Shown here: one piece after another, positions 26,667-35,357 of the stretch
How the letters are laid out: each line of letters starts with the position of its first letter
Position numbering within the stretch: the stretch's first letter is position 1
DNA from: Fulvivirga sp. M361
GTDB lineage: Bacteria; Bacteroidota; Bacteroidia; Cytophagales; Cyclobacteriaceae
Length of the DNA stretch: 64,000 nt
Direction: 5' to 3'
NCBI RefSeq assembly: GCF_007097395.1
Contig: NZ_VKDC01000001.1
Coordinates: 69,501 to 133,500, forward strand
Made by a program: the position numbers and the translations under genes
Notes under the pieces: model-generated
The model's input: only the letters and a program-made list of their open reading frames with translations
What the model was told of the DNA's origin: nothing
The model's database searches: none

Positions 26667-26986
26667 TGACTGGTATCGGGCATCATATCCCACAACCTGT
26701 TACGGATACTTCGGGCACTTTCCAGGGCTGTTTGCCCTTCTGCCGTAATTTTGTAAAGTCGCTTGCTCCGTCCTCCTCTCTCATTACTGGCACCACCCAC
26801 AAACGAGTCCACAAAACCTTTGTCCTCCAGGCGGTAAAGTGCTGTATGAATAGTACTCACTGTAACCGTCCGTCCAGTATGTTCCTCGATTTCTTTTAAG
26901 ATAGAAATGCCGTAAGCCTCACCTTTTAATATGCCCACTATCAGCAGTACCATTTCTTCAAATTCACCCAGATGTGTACCTTTCAT
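26663..26986 (-). CDS. PadR family transcriptional regulator
   Basis: A 107-residue winged-helix repressor of the PadR family. It starts MKGTHLGEFEEMVLLIVGIL and contains the typical YGISILKEIEEHTGRTV, TVSTIHTALYRLEDKGFVDS (recognition helix and wing) and RSKRLYKITAEGQTAL signatures. Its stop overlaps the start of the FtsX permease by 4 nt, so the regulator and transporter form one unit; PadR proteins usually repress such a target operon. An imperfect inverted repeat of ATGT/ACAT type 15-49 nt upstream is a likely operator. Confidence 0.92.
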   Translation of the reverse strand: MKGTHLGEFEEMVLLIVGILKGEAYGISILKEIEEHTGRTVTVSTIHTALYRLEDKGFVDSFVGGASNERGGRSKRLYKITAEGQTALESARSIRNRLWDMMPDTSQ

Positions 26987-27000
26987 TGGTAATTATATTC

Positions 27001-27035
27001 GTAAATGTAAATCAAATATATCCGATTACATTTGC
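27001..27035. promoter_or_regulatory. candidate PadR operator
   Basis: The imperfect inverted repeat GTAAATGTAAATC / GATTACATTTGC (27001-27013 and 27024-27035), with one extra base in the left arm, lies just upstream of padR. PadR sites typically contain ATGT and ACAT half-sites. The autoregulation is inferred from position and symmetry. Confidence 0.5.
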
Positions 27036-27132
27036 AAATGCCAAACAAATGCATTTTATTTTATTCTTAAATGTCAATATAATAAGAAAATGATATAGCC
27101 CAAGGAATAAAGATGACTGCCCTTTATGATCT

Positions 27133-27978
27133 TTAATTTGCCATGATACCCATGTGCCTCAAGGCCCGGTAAGCAACCTCTTTCTTGATCATAGGAAAAA
27201 ATTTCATGTTAAATTGTTCCCTTGGCTCCACATTTACAGCAAAGAAATATACACCGTCGGTTGTTTCTACGTACCCTACAAACCAGCCATTATTATTCCC
27301 GTTTCTAACGGACCAGCCTGTCTTACCGCGTAAAACATACTTTTCATTCGCCTCCATTACCATCATCTGCTTCATGATACCTTCTGTTCTTTCGGAAATG
27401 GGCAACTCTGACATAGAAAACCTTTTTAAAAAATCAATTTGTTGGAATGGGTTGATCCTGGACTCTCCTTCCAGCCAGAAGACATCTATATTGCCTGAGT
27501 CTATTTTAATGTCTCCATAGTCAAGTTTATCCAGGTATTCATTCATCCTTTTCTCGCCAATCTTTCTGGCCACTTCCTGGTAGCAGGGCACGCAGGAATA
27601 ATGAAAGGCATCCCGTAAAATTAAATCCTGTTCCCAGTTTTCCAGTGCTCTCTTTTCTCCGTTCCATTTGAATAATGTACTGTCATCTTCTAAAATACCT
27701 GTTTCTAAGCCAATGATAGAGTTAACGATCTTAAACGTAGAGGCCGGGAGATGCCCTTTACCAGCCCACTTGTAGTCATTAGAATAATAGAGATCTTGTT
27801 GAAGATCATAAATTAATATGGTGCCTTCGAGGTGAGCTGAATCAATCAAGGATTGAAATTCTGGCGTTACTATGTGCTTATCTTCCGGCACTTCGGATAT
27901 CTCTTTTGCATCCTTGTTTTTTCTTTCAGAACACGATGTGAAAATCACCAGTGAAACCAGGAAAAGGGAGTATTTCAT
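27133..27978 (-). CDS. class D (OXA-type) beta-lactamase-like lipoprotein
   Basis: A 281-residue serine beta-lactamase-type protein of class D. Motif 1 is PASTFKIVNS (nucleophile S80, K83, the lysine that is carbamylated in OXA enzymes), motif 2 is S128-C-V130 (SxV), a YGN-like YGD at 154-156, the Trp that stabilises the carbamate in VFWLEG (W168) and motif 3 K219-T-G221 in LRGKTGWSVRNG. The order and spacing fit OXA enzymes. The N-terminus MKYSLFLVSLVIFTSC is a lipobox, so the enzyme would be membrane-anchored. Motif 2 is unusual: CVPC, a Cys pair spaced by two residues, sits at the active site. It could hydrolyse beta-lactams or be a BlaR-sensor-like relative. It stands alone with no regulator. 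Confidence 0.88.
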   Translation of the reverse strand: MKYSLFLVSLVIFTSCSERKNKDAKEISEVPEDKHIVTPEFQSLIDSAHLEGTILIYDLQQDLYYSNDYKWAGKGHLPASTFKIVNSIIGLETGILEDDSTLFKWNGEKRALENWEQDLILRDAFHYSCVPCYQEVARKIGEKRMNEYLDKLDYGDIKIDSGNIDVFWLEGESRINPFQQIDFLKRFSMSELPISERTEGIMKQMMVMEANEKYVLRGKTGWSVRNGNNNGWFVGYVETTDGVYFFAVNVEPREQFNMKFFPMIKKEVAYRALRHMGIMAN

Positions 27979-28718
27979 AATGAATTGAGCAGGAATAAAT
28001 AGTTAACACAAACTGAGCTAAGCCAAAATTAGCATTTATTATCGTTGGAAGTGCCATGTGACACAAGTGTAGTGTTACAGCTCTATTGACGTTGAATATT
28101 ATGGGATGAATTTTATTTCAATATTGGGAAGCTCTTGGCCAGTCAGCAAAAGGCAGTAAGCAAAAAAATAATTCTTGCCGACTGCCTTTTGCCTACTGCC
28201 GACTTTAATCGTTCAGCCACCACCATTTGAGGCTTGACACGACACTAGCACTACTTTTCAGATTTAAGTCATTGATAACCAGATCGTAATATTGGGTCAT
28301 GAGTCTTCAGTATTGAGTACTAGGCTAGCGGTGAAATTTGTTTTCTTTCCGAAGGGTAGTGGGTGCACCACACCTACAGACCATGCTTCCCCCCTAAACA
28401 GGCTCTTTTTCACCTCAAAAACGCTGGGATATAGGAGCTGGCAGCATAACAGGTTTTTACTTCATGGTAAAATTTAGACCCTATGTTCTACACGGCCTCT
28501 TCAGACTTAACCACTCAATACTATGGACTGAATAGTACCGAAAGCTGACTTTTTACAGTTAAATAATTGATTAATAAAAAGTTAAACCTGACAAAGTAGT
28601 ACTAGTCATTCAATGGCCCGGCCTCAGATATTATGCTGACTTTTAACATGGTTTCTCATCTCAGAATCTCTGAGCAAGATGATATTGGTCAAACCGCCAC
28701 CACCTGTTAAAAACGAAC
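27979..28718. other. 740-nt intergenic region with hairpin-forming and low-complexity repeat remnants
   Basis: No gene is seen. An imperfect inverted repeat (AGTCAGCAAAAGGCAGTAAG at 28139-28158, complement-like GCCTTTTGCCTACTGCCGAC around 28184-28203) forms a long hairpin. Two further pieces, CAGTATTGAGTACTAGG near 28308 and CACTCAATACTATGGACTG near 28512, look like oppositely oriented copies of a short repeat. Confidence 0.4.
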
Positions 28719-29225
28719 TCACCTTATCTTGATATTGGTCTTTGTCAGCCCCCGTTCAGTTAGGTAAGCATATAACTCCTTAGCTTCTTCACCCCCCACT
28801 TTGGCATGATGCAATAGGGTAAAACCATGTGCTCCTTTTGAAAATAATAGCTCAGGGTACTCTTCCAAAACAGGCTTTACCAGGTCAGTCTTACCCAGCA
28901 TGGTGAGCACCATTAAATTCACCCGGGCACCTTGTGCTATCAGGTACCTGGCTATTTCCTTGTTCCCTAAATGACCGGCCCCCTCTATTGCTTCTTCAAA
29001 ATCACCATTGCCCCAATCGTATCGGCTATAGATCAAATTAGGATGATCGGTTAACATCTCCTTCACCTTGTTCAGATCTTTATGCCCGGCTACTACAAAT
29101 TCCTTGACCGTAGCGGTTTTGAGAGGTTCAGGGTCCGTTTGCCAACGGGCGTTAGTAAAAATAGGCAAGGCAGATAAACCAAGTGAGGCGGTTATACCTG
29201 TTTTAATAAATAATTTGCGATCCAT
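28719..29225 (-). CDS. ankyrin-repeat protein with signal peptide
   Basis: A 168-residue exported protein with ankyrin repeats. The ATG at 29225 gives MDRKLFIKTGITASLGLSAL, a signal-like start that resembles twin-arginine leaders but lacks the RR pair; the longer frame (to 29273) adds unlikely residues. Ankyrin-like pairs follow: VKEFVVAGHKDLNKVKEML, FEEAIEGAGHLGNKEIARYL, LMVLTMLGKTDLVKPVLEEY and GFTLLHHAKVGGEEAKELYA. This is a recurrent Bacteroidota family with an unknown partner. It is monocistronic. Confidence 0.8.
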   Translation of the reverse strand: MDRKLFIKTGITASLGLSALPIFTNARWQTDPEPLKTATVKEFVVAGHKDLNKVKEMLTDHPNLIYSRYDWGNGDFEEAIEGAGHLGNKEIARYLIAQGARVNLMVLTMLGKTDLVKPVLEEYPELLFSKGAHGFTLLHHAKVGGEEAKELYAYLTERGLTKTNIKIR

Positions 29226-29363
29226 AACCGGGGTTTTGCACATAAAATACAACTTCAATCTGCAATAAACCATTAAAATCTATTATCAGCTGCCTTTAAA
29301 GGACAGTCAGTTGATTGCTAATGATAAAAGTGATTAGGTCATATGCATACTTCGAACCGGAAA

Positions 29364-30281
29364 TTATTGAGTACTTCTACTTTTACTTAATGCGGCCTGT
29401 CTAATACCATCATTCAAGGTGTATTCATTACATAATTCTTTCATTTTTTTATAAAATGCATTTCTGTAATACATGGGCATTTCAGCCTTATGAGAAAAGA
29501 ATTTATTGTATTTATCCAGTAATTCGGGGTAGTACTTTTCGATAGCGTTCATCATAAGTGTTCTGCTTGATGCCCGACCATCTCCGAATAATGTGATGGT
29601 AGCGGGTAGTACGTAATCTACTTTGGCCTCTTTTAACCTTGAAAACATGTGATGAAGTTGTTCGGTAGTATCCGATACATATGGTATCAATGGCATAAGG
29701 CTCACTCCGGTCAAAAAGCCTTCATGAATGGTCTTTTTTAGTGTCTCATATCTTACAGACGGCCTGGTAGCCCCCGGCTCAAATATTTTCGATACCTCAT
29801 CCTGCAAAGTGGAAAAAGAAAATGATATGATCACCCTTCTCTTTAGCTCCTTTAAATCTTCCGGCAGGACAGAGCACTGATCAATTTGGTGCAAGAGATC
29901 AAAATCTCTTTCGATCAGGTCCGATTTGGTAATGATATGAACCGGAAATCTATGTTTCAGGACAGTTTTTAAGACTGCCCTGGTCAGTCCATAGTCCTTT
30001 TCAATTTGCAGATAAGGATCTGTGGCAGATGATATAACGATAAATCCGTATTGGTTCTTTTTAGCTCTATTGGCTAATTGTCTATCCAGGATTTCTACCG
30101 CATTGGCTTTGACCGACAGGCTTTTTTCCAGGTTCGTACCATATTTACTTCCCCTGATATAACAATACAGGCAATTGAAAGAGCAGCTGCTATAAGGGTT
30201 GACCGTATAGTCATCCAGGAACCAGCTATCCCGTTTCTTGGTCTTGTTTAATACAGATTTAACCAGAATTTCTTTTGGCAT
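29364..30281 (-). CDS. radical SAM protein (spore photoproduct lyase-like/Rv2578c-type)
   Basis: A 305-residue radical SAM enzyme. The [4Fe-4S] motif is CSFNCLYC (C33, C37, C40; CX3CX2C), preceded by YTVNPYSS, the family hallmark of SPL-like/Rv2578c proteins. SAM-binding region features are FIVISSATDPYLQIEKDYGL (GxIxGxxE-like) and SDTTEQLHHMFSRLKEAKVD. The family's role is unknown in non-sporulating bacteria; relation to DNA repair is suggested by name only. It begins inside the end of the AlkD-like gene (23-nt overlap), so the two are translated together. Confidence 0.85.
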   Translation of the reverse strand: MPKEILVKSVLNKTKKRDSWFLDDYTVNPYSSCSFNCLYCYIRGSKYGTNLEKSLSVKANAVEILDRQLANRAKKNQYGFIVISSATDPYLQIEKDYGLTRAVLKTVLKHRFPVHIITKSDLIERDFDLLHQIDQCSVLPEDLKELKRRVIISFSFSTLQDEVSKIFEPGATRPSVRYETLKKTIHEGFLTGVSLMPLIPYVSDTTEQLHHMFSRLKEAKVDYVLPATITLFGDGRASSRTLMMNAIEKYYPELLDKYNKFFSHKAEMPMYYRNAFYKKMKELCNEYTLNDGIRQAALSKSRSTQ

Positions 30282-30987
30282 ACCTGTTTCTACTTAACCC
30301 TATTTCAATTTTAGCTCTGAACCAATTGGCTACAGATGTTTTATCATTGATCTTATCTTTGAAAAAGTCAATAACATCAGGATGAAAAGCAGCCGTAGTT
30401 TTAGCCGCCCAACCCACTCCTTGTCTTATCTCTTTATCCGTTGAACCAGCGTTGGATAGTAAAATGCGGAATACGGTCCTTACATCTGCTTTACCCAGAC
30501 CTTTTTTTATCGCATAATGAACTCCGGCGCCCAGCGACCGTACTACCCAGTTGCTATCAGACGTCGTCAATCTTTGTATTTCCGGGATAGTTCTCGCTGG
30601 TTGATTCAATAGCGAAAATCCAAACACCCGCTCTCCTATGATATCACAAACATACCAGACATCAGCCCGTGATATGTATTCGACCGTTTTTTGAATAGAC
30701 AGCTCGAAATGGTCAGATAATTCATTTTGTAAGATAATACCCAATATAACATTACCACCTTCTGTTTTTAATGCCTCCAACTGATCACAGAAAGTGATGC
30801 GGTCCGGGTGAGTTAATGTGCCGTAAATGATTTTTCCACAGTATTCTAAAAGTGGGAATTTAACCTTTCTATTTAAGATATTACAATGCACCGCCTCAAC
30901 TAACTCCGGCACGTTCTCACCATCATAGACTGAGAGGCACTTATCCAGGTGTTCTTTTACTTCTGCCTTTCGGGTTACTACTTGCAT
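30259..30987 (-). CDS. DNA alkylation repair (AlkD-like HEAT-repeat) protein
   Basis: A 242-residue all-helical protein with HEAT-like repeats, resembling AlkD/DNA alkylation repair family members. The segments NWVVRSLGAGVHYAIKKGL and DKEIRQGVGWAAKTTAAFHP correspond to the conserved helices that line the DNA-binding groove in the family, where Trp and Arg residues flip out alkylated bases. The catalytic Asp cannot be assigned confidently. It overlaps the radical SAM gene by 23 nt and lies between it and polA, forming a repair-flavoured trio on the minus strand. Confidence 0.7.
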   Translation of the reverse strand: MQVVTRKAEVKEHLDKCLSVYDGENVPELVEAVHCNILNRKVKFPLLEYCGKIIYGTLTHPDRITFCDQLEALKTEGGNVILGIILQNELSDHFELSIQKTVEYISRADVWYVCDIIGERVFGFSLLNQPARTIPEIQRLTTSDSNWVVRSLGAGVHYAIKKGLGKADVRTVFRILLSNAGSTDKEIRQGVGWAAKTTAAFHPDVIDFFKDKINDKTSVANWFRAKIEIGLSRNRYAKRNSG

Positions 30988-31034
30988 AGGTAATCTTTAC
31001 ATATCCCGGCAGAACTCCATAAGGTCCTACCGCT

Positions 31035-33827
31035 TTAATGCGCCTTCAGCCAATTCTCCCCGATACCTGCCTCCACTTCCATAGGCACCTCAAGCTTGGC
31101 GGCATTCATCATCAATGTGATCACGCCTTCTTTGACTTTATCCACTTCACCATGAGGTACTTCAAACACCAGTTCATCATGCACCTGCATGATCATTTTG
31201 GAAGCCATTTTTTCATCTTTGAGCCACTTATGGATATTTACCATAGCTATTTTTATGATATCGGCCGCGCTACCCTGTATAGGGGCATTAATAGCGTTGC
31301 GTTCTGCATAGCCACGCATAGTGGCATTACGTGAGTTAATGTCCCGCAGATAACGTCTTCGGCCTTCTATGGTTTCTACGTATTCCTTCTCCTTGGCTTT
31401 TTGAATGGAATCGTCCATGTACTGCTTAATACCAGGGAACTCGTTAAAATAGGCTTTGATAATATCACTGGCCTCCGATCGGGGAATACTGAGGTTCTGC
31501 GCCAATCCAAAGGCTGAAATACCGTATATGATCCCGAAGTTCACTTCCTTGGCTTTTCGTCGCATGGTAGGATCTACTTCATCCAACGGTACATTGAATA
31601 CTTTGGCTGCCGTGGTGGAGTGAATATCCCTGCCGTTTTTGAAGGCCTCGATCATAGACCCATCTTTGGCAAACGAAGCCGCTATCCTTAATTCTATCTG
31701 GGAATAATCCGCGGAAAGTAACACATGGTCTGCATCCTTAGGAACAAAAGCTTTCCTGATCTCCCGACCTTTGGGAGTGCGTATAGGAATGTTCTGCAGG
31801 TTAGGGTTATTGGAACTTAACCTTCCCGTAGCGGCCACTGCCTGGTTATAGTCCGTGTGTATCCTGCCATCACGTGGGCTCACCATTTTGGGTAAAGCAT
31901 CCACATAGGTGGATTTCAGTTTCTGATATTCTCTGAATTCCAGAATCTTTGAGGCTATTTCATGCTCATTGGCCAGCTTACTCAATATTTCTTCACCCGT
32001 AGCATACTGACCGGTCTTTGTCTTTTTGGGGTTTTCTACCAGCTTAAGCTCATCGAAAAGTACTTCGCCCAGCTGCTTGGGTGAGGCAATATTAAATTCC
32101 CGCCCGGCTATTTTAAAAATTTCTTCCTGCGCTTTAAGGCTCTCTTCCTGTAGCTCGCCAGACATGGAAGCCAACGCACTTTCATCAATCTTAACTCCCT
32201 CATACTCCATTTGGGCCAGCACTTGTACCAATGGAAGCTCTACCTTGTTCAGTAACTTTTTAAGGCTTTCTTCCGTCATAGCCTTTTCCAGTATTTCCTT
32301 GAGTTGTAAAGTGATATCTGCGTCCTCACCTGCATATTCTACCACCTCTTTAGGATCAAGGTCACGCATGTTCTTTTGATTTTTTCCCTTTGGGCCTATC
32401 AGCGTCTGGATGGAAACAGGTACATAGTTAAGGTATTGCTCTGCCATAGCATCCATACTGTGCTTAGTCTCCGGCTCTATGAGATAGTGCGCCAACATGG
32501 TATCAAACAAAGGGCCATCTACATGGATGCCATATTTTTTCAATACCAGCACGTCATACTTTATATTCTGTGCCACTTTCATAATGGAGGGATCTTCCAA
32601 AACACCCTTGAAAGCCGAAAGTATTTTTGTTGCTTCCTGAAAGTCTTCCGGCACAGGAATATAAAAAGCTTTGTGTTTTTCATAAGAAATGGCCAGACCC
32701 ACTACTTCAGCCTCTACGGCATCTACGCCGGTAGTTTCAGTATCAAAGCAGAACTCTTTTTGTCCTTGAAGGGATTTAACCAATTGATCAATGGCTGTTT
32801 GTTCCTGAACCAGTTGATAATCATGCTCTACCGTTGCTATTGTTTGCATCACCCCCGGCTCTTTCTCTTCTTCGTTTGTTGCAGAAGCGCCGCTTCCCTG
32901 GCTAAACATATCCAGTTGTCCGGTCGAGCTGGTCCCGGCGTTCAGTTCCTGGTCAAATACACGTTTATGAATAGTACGAAATTCCAGTTCTTCAAAAATG
33001 GGCTTTAACTTTTCTTCATCCGGGCCATCATAATGCAGCTCATCTTCATTAAATGCTACCGGTACTTCTATGTTGATAGTGGCTAATTCTTTCGAGAGGA
33101 TACCTTGCTCTCCAAACTCCTGCACTTTCTTTTGTTGAGCGCCCTTCAGTTTATCTGTATTGGCTACCAGATTTTCCACCGTACCATATTCTTTCAAAAG
33201 TTTGGAAGCTGTTTTAGGGCCTATGCCTGGGATACCGGGAATGTTATCCACACTGTCCCCTTGCAGACCTAACATGTCAATTACCTGGTCAATACGTTCA
33301 ATGTCCCATTTCGCCAATACCTCCGGCACTCCCATAACATCCACAGCATTGCCCATATAGGCGGGCTTATAAAGAAAGATATGTTCCTCTACTAATTGAC
33401 CAAAATCCTTGTCAGGGGTCATCATGTATACTTCGAAGCCCTTTCTGGCAGCCGTTTTTGCCAGCGTACCTATAATATCATCCGCTTCATATCCGTCTTT
33501 TTCGATGATCGGGATATTAAACCCTCTCAGAATCTCTTTCACGATAGGTATCCCGGTTTTTATATCTTCCGGGGTTTCTTCACGGTTAGCTTTATAAGCT
33601 TCAAATTGCTCATGACGGAAAGTGGGCGCAGAAGTATCAAAAGCTACGGCGATATGGGTAGGCTTTTGCTTTTGCAATACTTCCAATAAGGTATTGGTAA
33701 ACCCGAACATTACGCCGGTATTGACGCCTTTGGAACTTATTCTCGGATTTTGGCTGAACGCAAAATGAGCCCTGTAAATCAAGGCATACGCATCCAGTAA
33801 AAATAATTTTTTTTCAGGTGCACTCAT
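31035..33827 (-). CDS. polA: DNA polymerase I
   Basis: A 930-residue family A DNA polymerase with all three domains. The 5'-nuclease region (about 1-300) has LFLLDAYALIYRAHFAF and GYEADDIIGTLAK, plus VDNIPGIPGIGPKTASKLL. The 3'-5' exonuclease (about 340-520) keeps the acidic motifs FDTETTGV, NIKYDVLVLKKYG and YAGEDADITLQL, so proofreading should be active. The polymerase region has SADYSQIELRI (motif A), RRKAKEVNFGIIYGIS (finger helix O) and MQVHDELVFEV (motif C). The start is the conserved MSAPEKKLFLLDAY. It fills gaps in replication and repair. The AlkD-like gene starts 47 nt downstream. Confidence 0.97.
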   Translation of the reverse strand: MSAPEKKLFLLDAYALIYRAHFAFSQNPRISSKGVNTGVMFGFTNTLLEVLQKQKPTHIAVAFDTSAPTFRHEQFEAYKANREETPEDIKTGIPIVKEILRGFNIPIIEKDGYEADDIIGTLAKTAARKGFEVYMMTPDKDFGQLVEEHIFLYKPAYMGNAVDVMGVPEVLAKWDIERIDQVIDMLGLQGDSVDNIPGIPGIGPKTASKLLKEYGTVENLVANTDKLKGAQQKKVQEFGEQGILSKELATINIEVPVAFNEDELHYDGPDEEKLKPIFEELEFRTIHKRVFDQELNAGTSSTGQLDMFSQGSGASATNEEEKEPGVMQTIATVEHDYQLVQEQTAIDQLVKSLQGQKEFCFDTETTGVDAVEAEVVGLAISYEKHKAFYIPVPEDFQEATKILSAFKGVLEDPSIMKVAQNIKYDVLVLKKYGIHVDGPLFDTMLAHYLIEPETKHSMDAMAEQYLNYVPVSIQTLIGPKGKNQKNMRDLDPKEVVEYAGEDADITLQLKEILEKAMTEESLKKLLNKVELPLVQVLAQMEYEGVKIDESALASMSGELQEESLKAQEEIFKIAGREFNIASPKQLGEVLFDELKLVENPKKTKTGQYATGEEILSKLANEHEIASKILEFREYQKLKSTYVDALPKMVSPRDGRIHTDYNQAVAATGRLSSNNPNLQNIPIRTPKGREIRKAFVPKDADHVLLSADYSQIELRIAASFAKDGSMIEAFKNGRDIHSTTAAKVFNVPLDEVDPTMRRKAKEVNFGIIYGISAFGLAQNLSIPRSEASDIIKAYFNEFPGIKQYMDDSIQKAKEKEYVETIEGRRRYLRDINSRNATMRGYAERNAINAPIQGSAADIIKIAMVNIHKWLKDEKMASKMIMQVHDELVFEVPHGEVDKVKEGVITLMMNAAKLEVPMEVEAGIGENWLKAH

Positions 33828-33883
33828 TCCATAAAGGTATGAAATGAGCCGGAATAAGAGAACGATATTTTACAAAGCCGACA

Positions 33884-35137
33884 CTACCTTCCATGTATCC
33901 TGTACAAAGAAGACCGTTCTGATTCCAATGTGTCTATCCGATGATGGGCCTGTACAAAACCATGGATCAATACCAATCCATTGATAAAAAAAACCGCCAA
34001 ATAGGCCATATTAAGATAAAGCAGGTTGATAATGCTGGAATGATTATAGGCTATATACTCTATGAAAAAAATAACTACTCCTACCGCAATACCCGTCGCA
34101 GAAAACCATGCTTCAGGTTGCTTTTTGTAAATGGCCTGAATAATAACATATAATGCATTGATCAGACCCAGCCCTGCAAAAATGAAGAACCCTTTCAGTA
34201 ACAAGGTAAAAATATCGGTAGGTAATACGAGGGCAGAAACGATGAATATGAAATTAATAATGTTAAGTATACCCGTAAATAACACCTTGCTGTATTGAAA
34301 TACATGATGAATGAATAACATACCCATCAGGAAACTTAAGTACAAACTGAGGTATTCCAAACGAAGTGACACATTCCAACTCATATCCGGAAATAGATTG
34401 TTGACCAGATAATCATGCGCGATCACCACCCGTATCGCCCAAAAAAAGCATAAACAACTAAAATATAAGTATTGTCTTAATTTCGAACGGAAGATGAAAA
34501 AGGTGAGGAAATATGCCGCCATCAGTATCAAACCACCCAAAAAAAAAGTGTCTCCAAAAGTGATCAATTCACGATGTTTGAGAATATCTTCAAAGGACCC
34601 TACTAAAATGGGCTTATGTACTCCTCCGCGACTATGATGAAAGTTAGCTACCTGCAAGAGTAATTCTACCTCTTTGTTCAACCCTTCCAAATGCACCAGC
34701 TTCTCTTCCCAATCAGGCTGTGTACTTGCCCGGGAGTTTCCTACCTGCCCATTTTCAGCTTTTATTTCTCCATTGACAAAAAGCCGGTAAGCAGAATAAA
34801 CGTTAGGGACCAATAAGGTCAACCTGTCCACATCCTCATGGAGCAACATCTTCAGCCTGTAAGTACCGTAACCTTTGGAAGGCAGGTCATAAAAGCTCCA
34901 TACATTGGGCACTACCATGTATTTTAAGTCCGGGATCATCGCCCTGATAGAATCATCAGAGGACAAAAGGTGGTGCCAATAAAACTCCCACTGGCCTATC
35001 AGTGGGATAATTTCCTGGTGTGAAAATTTGAGATCACTGAGGTCAATTACCCCAACCTTTGCCTGGCGGCTATTTTGGGAAAAACTATTTCCTAAAGACA
35101 AAACGACTAAGAACGCTATTACTGCACTTTTCAACAT
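33884..35137 (-). CDS. 7TMR-DISM sensor without output domain
   Basis: A 417-residue membrane protein. Signal MLKSAVIAFLVVLSLGNSFS is followed by an extracytoplasmic beta-sandwich like the ligand-binding 7TMR-DISM extracellular domain (IGQWEFYWHHLLSSDD, SKGYGTYRLKMLL, LLVPNVYSAYRLFVNGE) and then about seven hydrophobic helices from residue 195 on. 7TMR-DISM proteins usually carry a kinase, GGDEF or PP2C output; here the protein ends with a 20-residue coiled tail (RIDTLESERSSLYRIHGR), so it has no visible output. It lies 56 nt upstream of polA on the same strand. A partner kinase, if any, must be elsewhere. The ATG at 35137 is chosen over TTG 35146. Confidence 0.8.
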   Translation of the reverse strand: MLKSAVIAFLVVLSLGNSFSQNSRQAKVGVIDLSDLKFSHQEIIPLIGQWEFYWHHLLSSDDSIRAMIPDLKYMVVPNVWSFYDLPSKGYGTYRLKMLLHEDVDRLTLLVPNVYSAYRLFVNGEIKAENGQVGNSRASTQPDWEEKLVHLEGLNKEVELLLQVANFHHSRGGVHKPILVGSFEDILKHRELITFGDTFFLGGLILMAAYFLTFFIFRSKLRQYLYFSCLCFFWAIRVVIAHDYLVNNLFPDMSWNVSLRLEYLSLYLSFLMGMLFIHHVFQYSKVLFTGILNIINFIFIVSALVLPTDIFTLLLKGFFIFAGLGLINALYVIIQAIYKKQPEAWFSATGIAVGVVIFFIEYIAYNHSSIINLLYLNMAYLAVFFINGLVLIHGFVQAHHRIDTLESERSSLYRIHGR

Positions 35138-35357
35138 AACAACCAACTTTCAACGACGCTCTTAAATACCACCGGAATGGGTGATAGTAACCGTTCAAAA
35201 AGGTGTGTTAATGCTCTGAACCCATCAAATGCAAGATTTTCAGTCTTTTAGCAAAAATGTTAATGAAGTCAAGATAACTTCGCTTCAGCAGGGATATTTT
35301 AAATATTTACCTAACACTTAACAGCCCCATACCTGGTATATTATCATTCTAAGCGAC

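Noticed and set aside
32376-33008. 210-codon open frame antisense to polA
   Set aside because: A shadow of the well-supported polA coding strand; residue composition (many His, Phe, Tyr) is typical of antisense frames.
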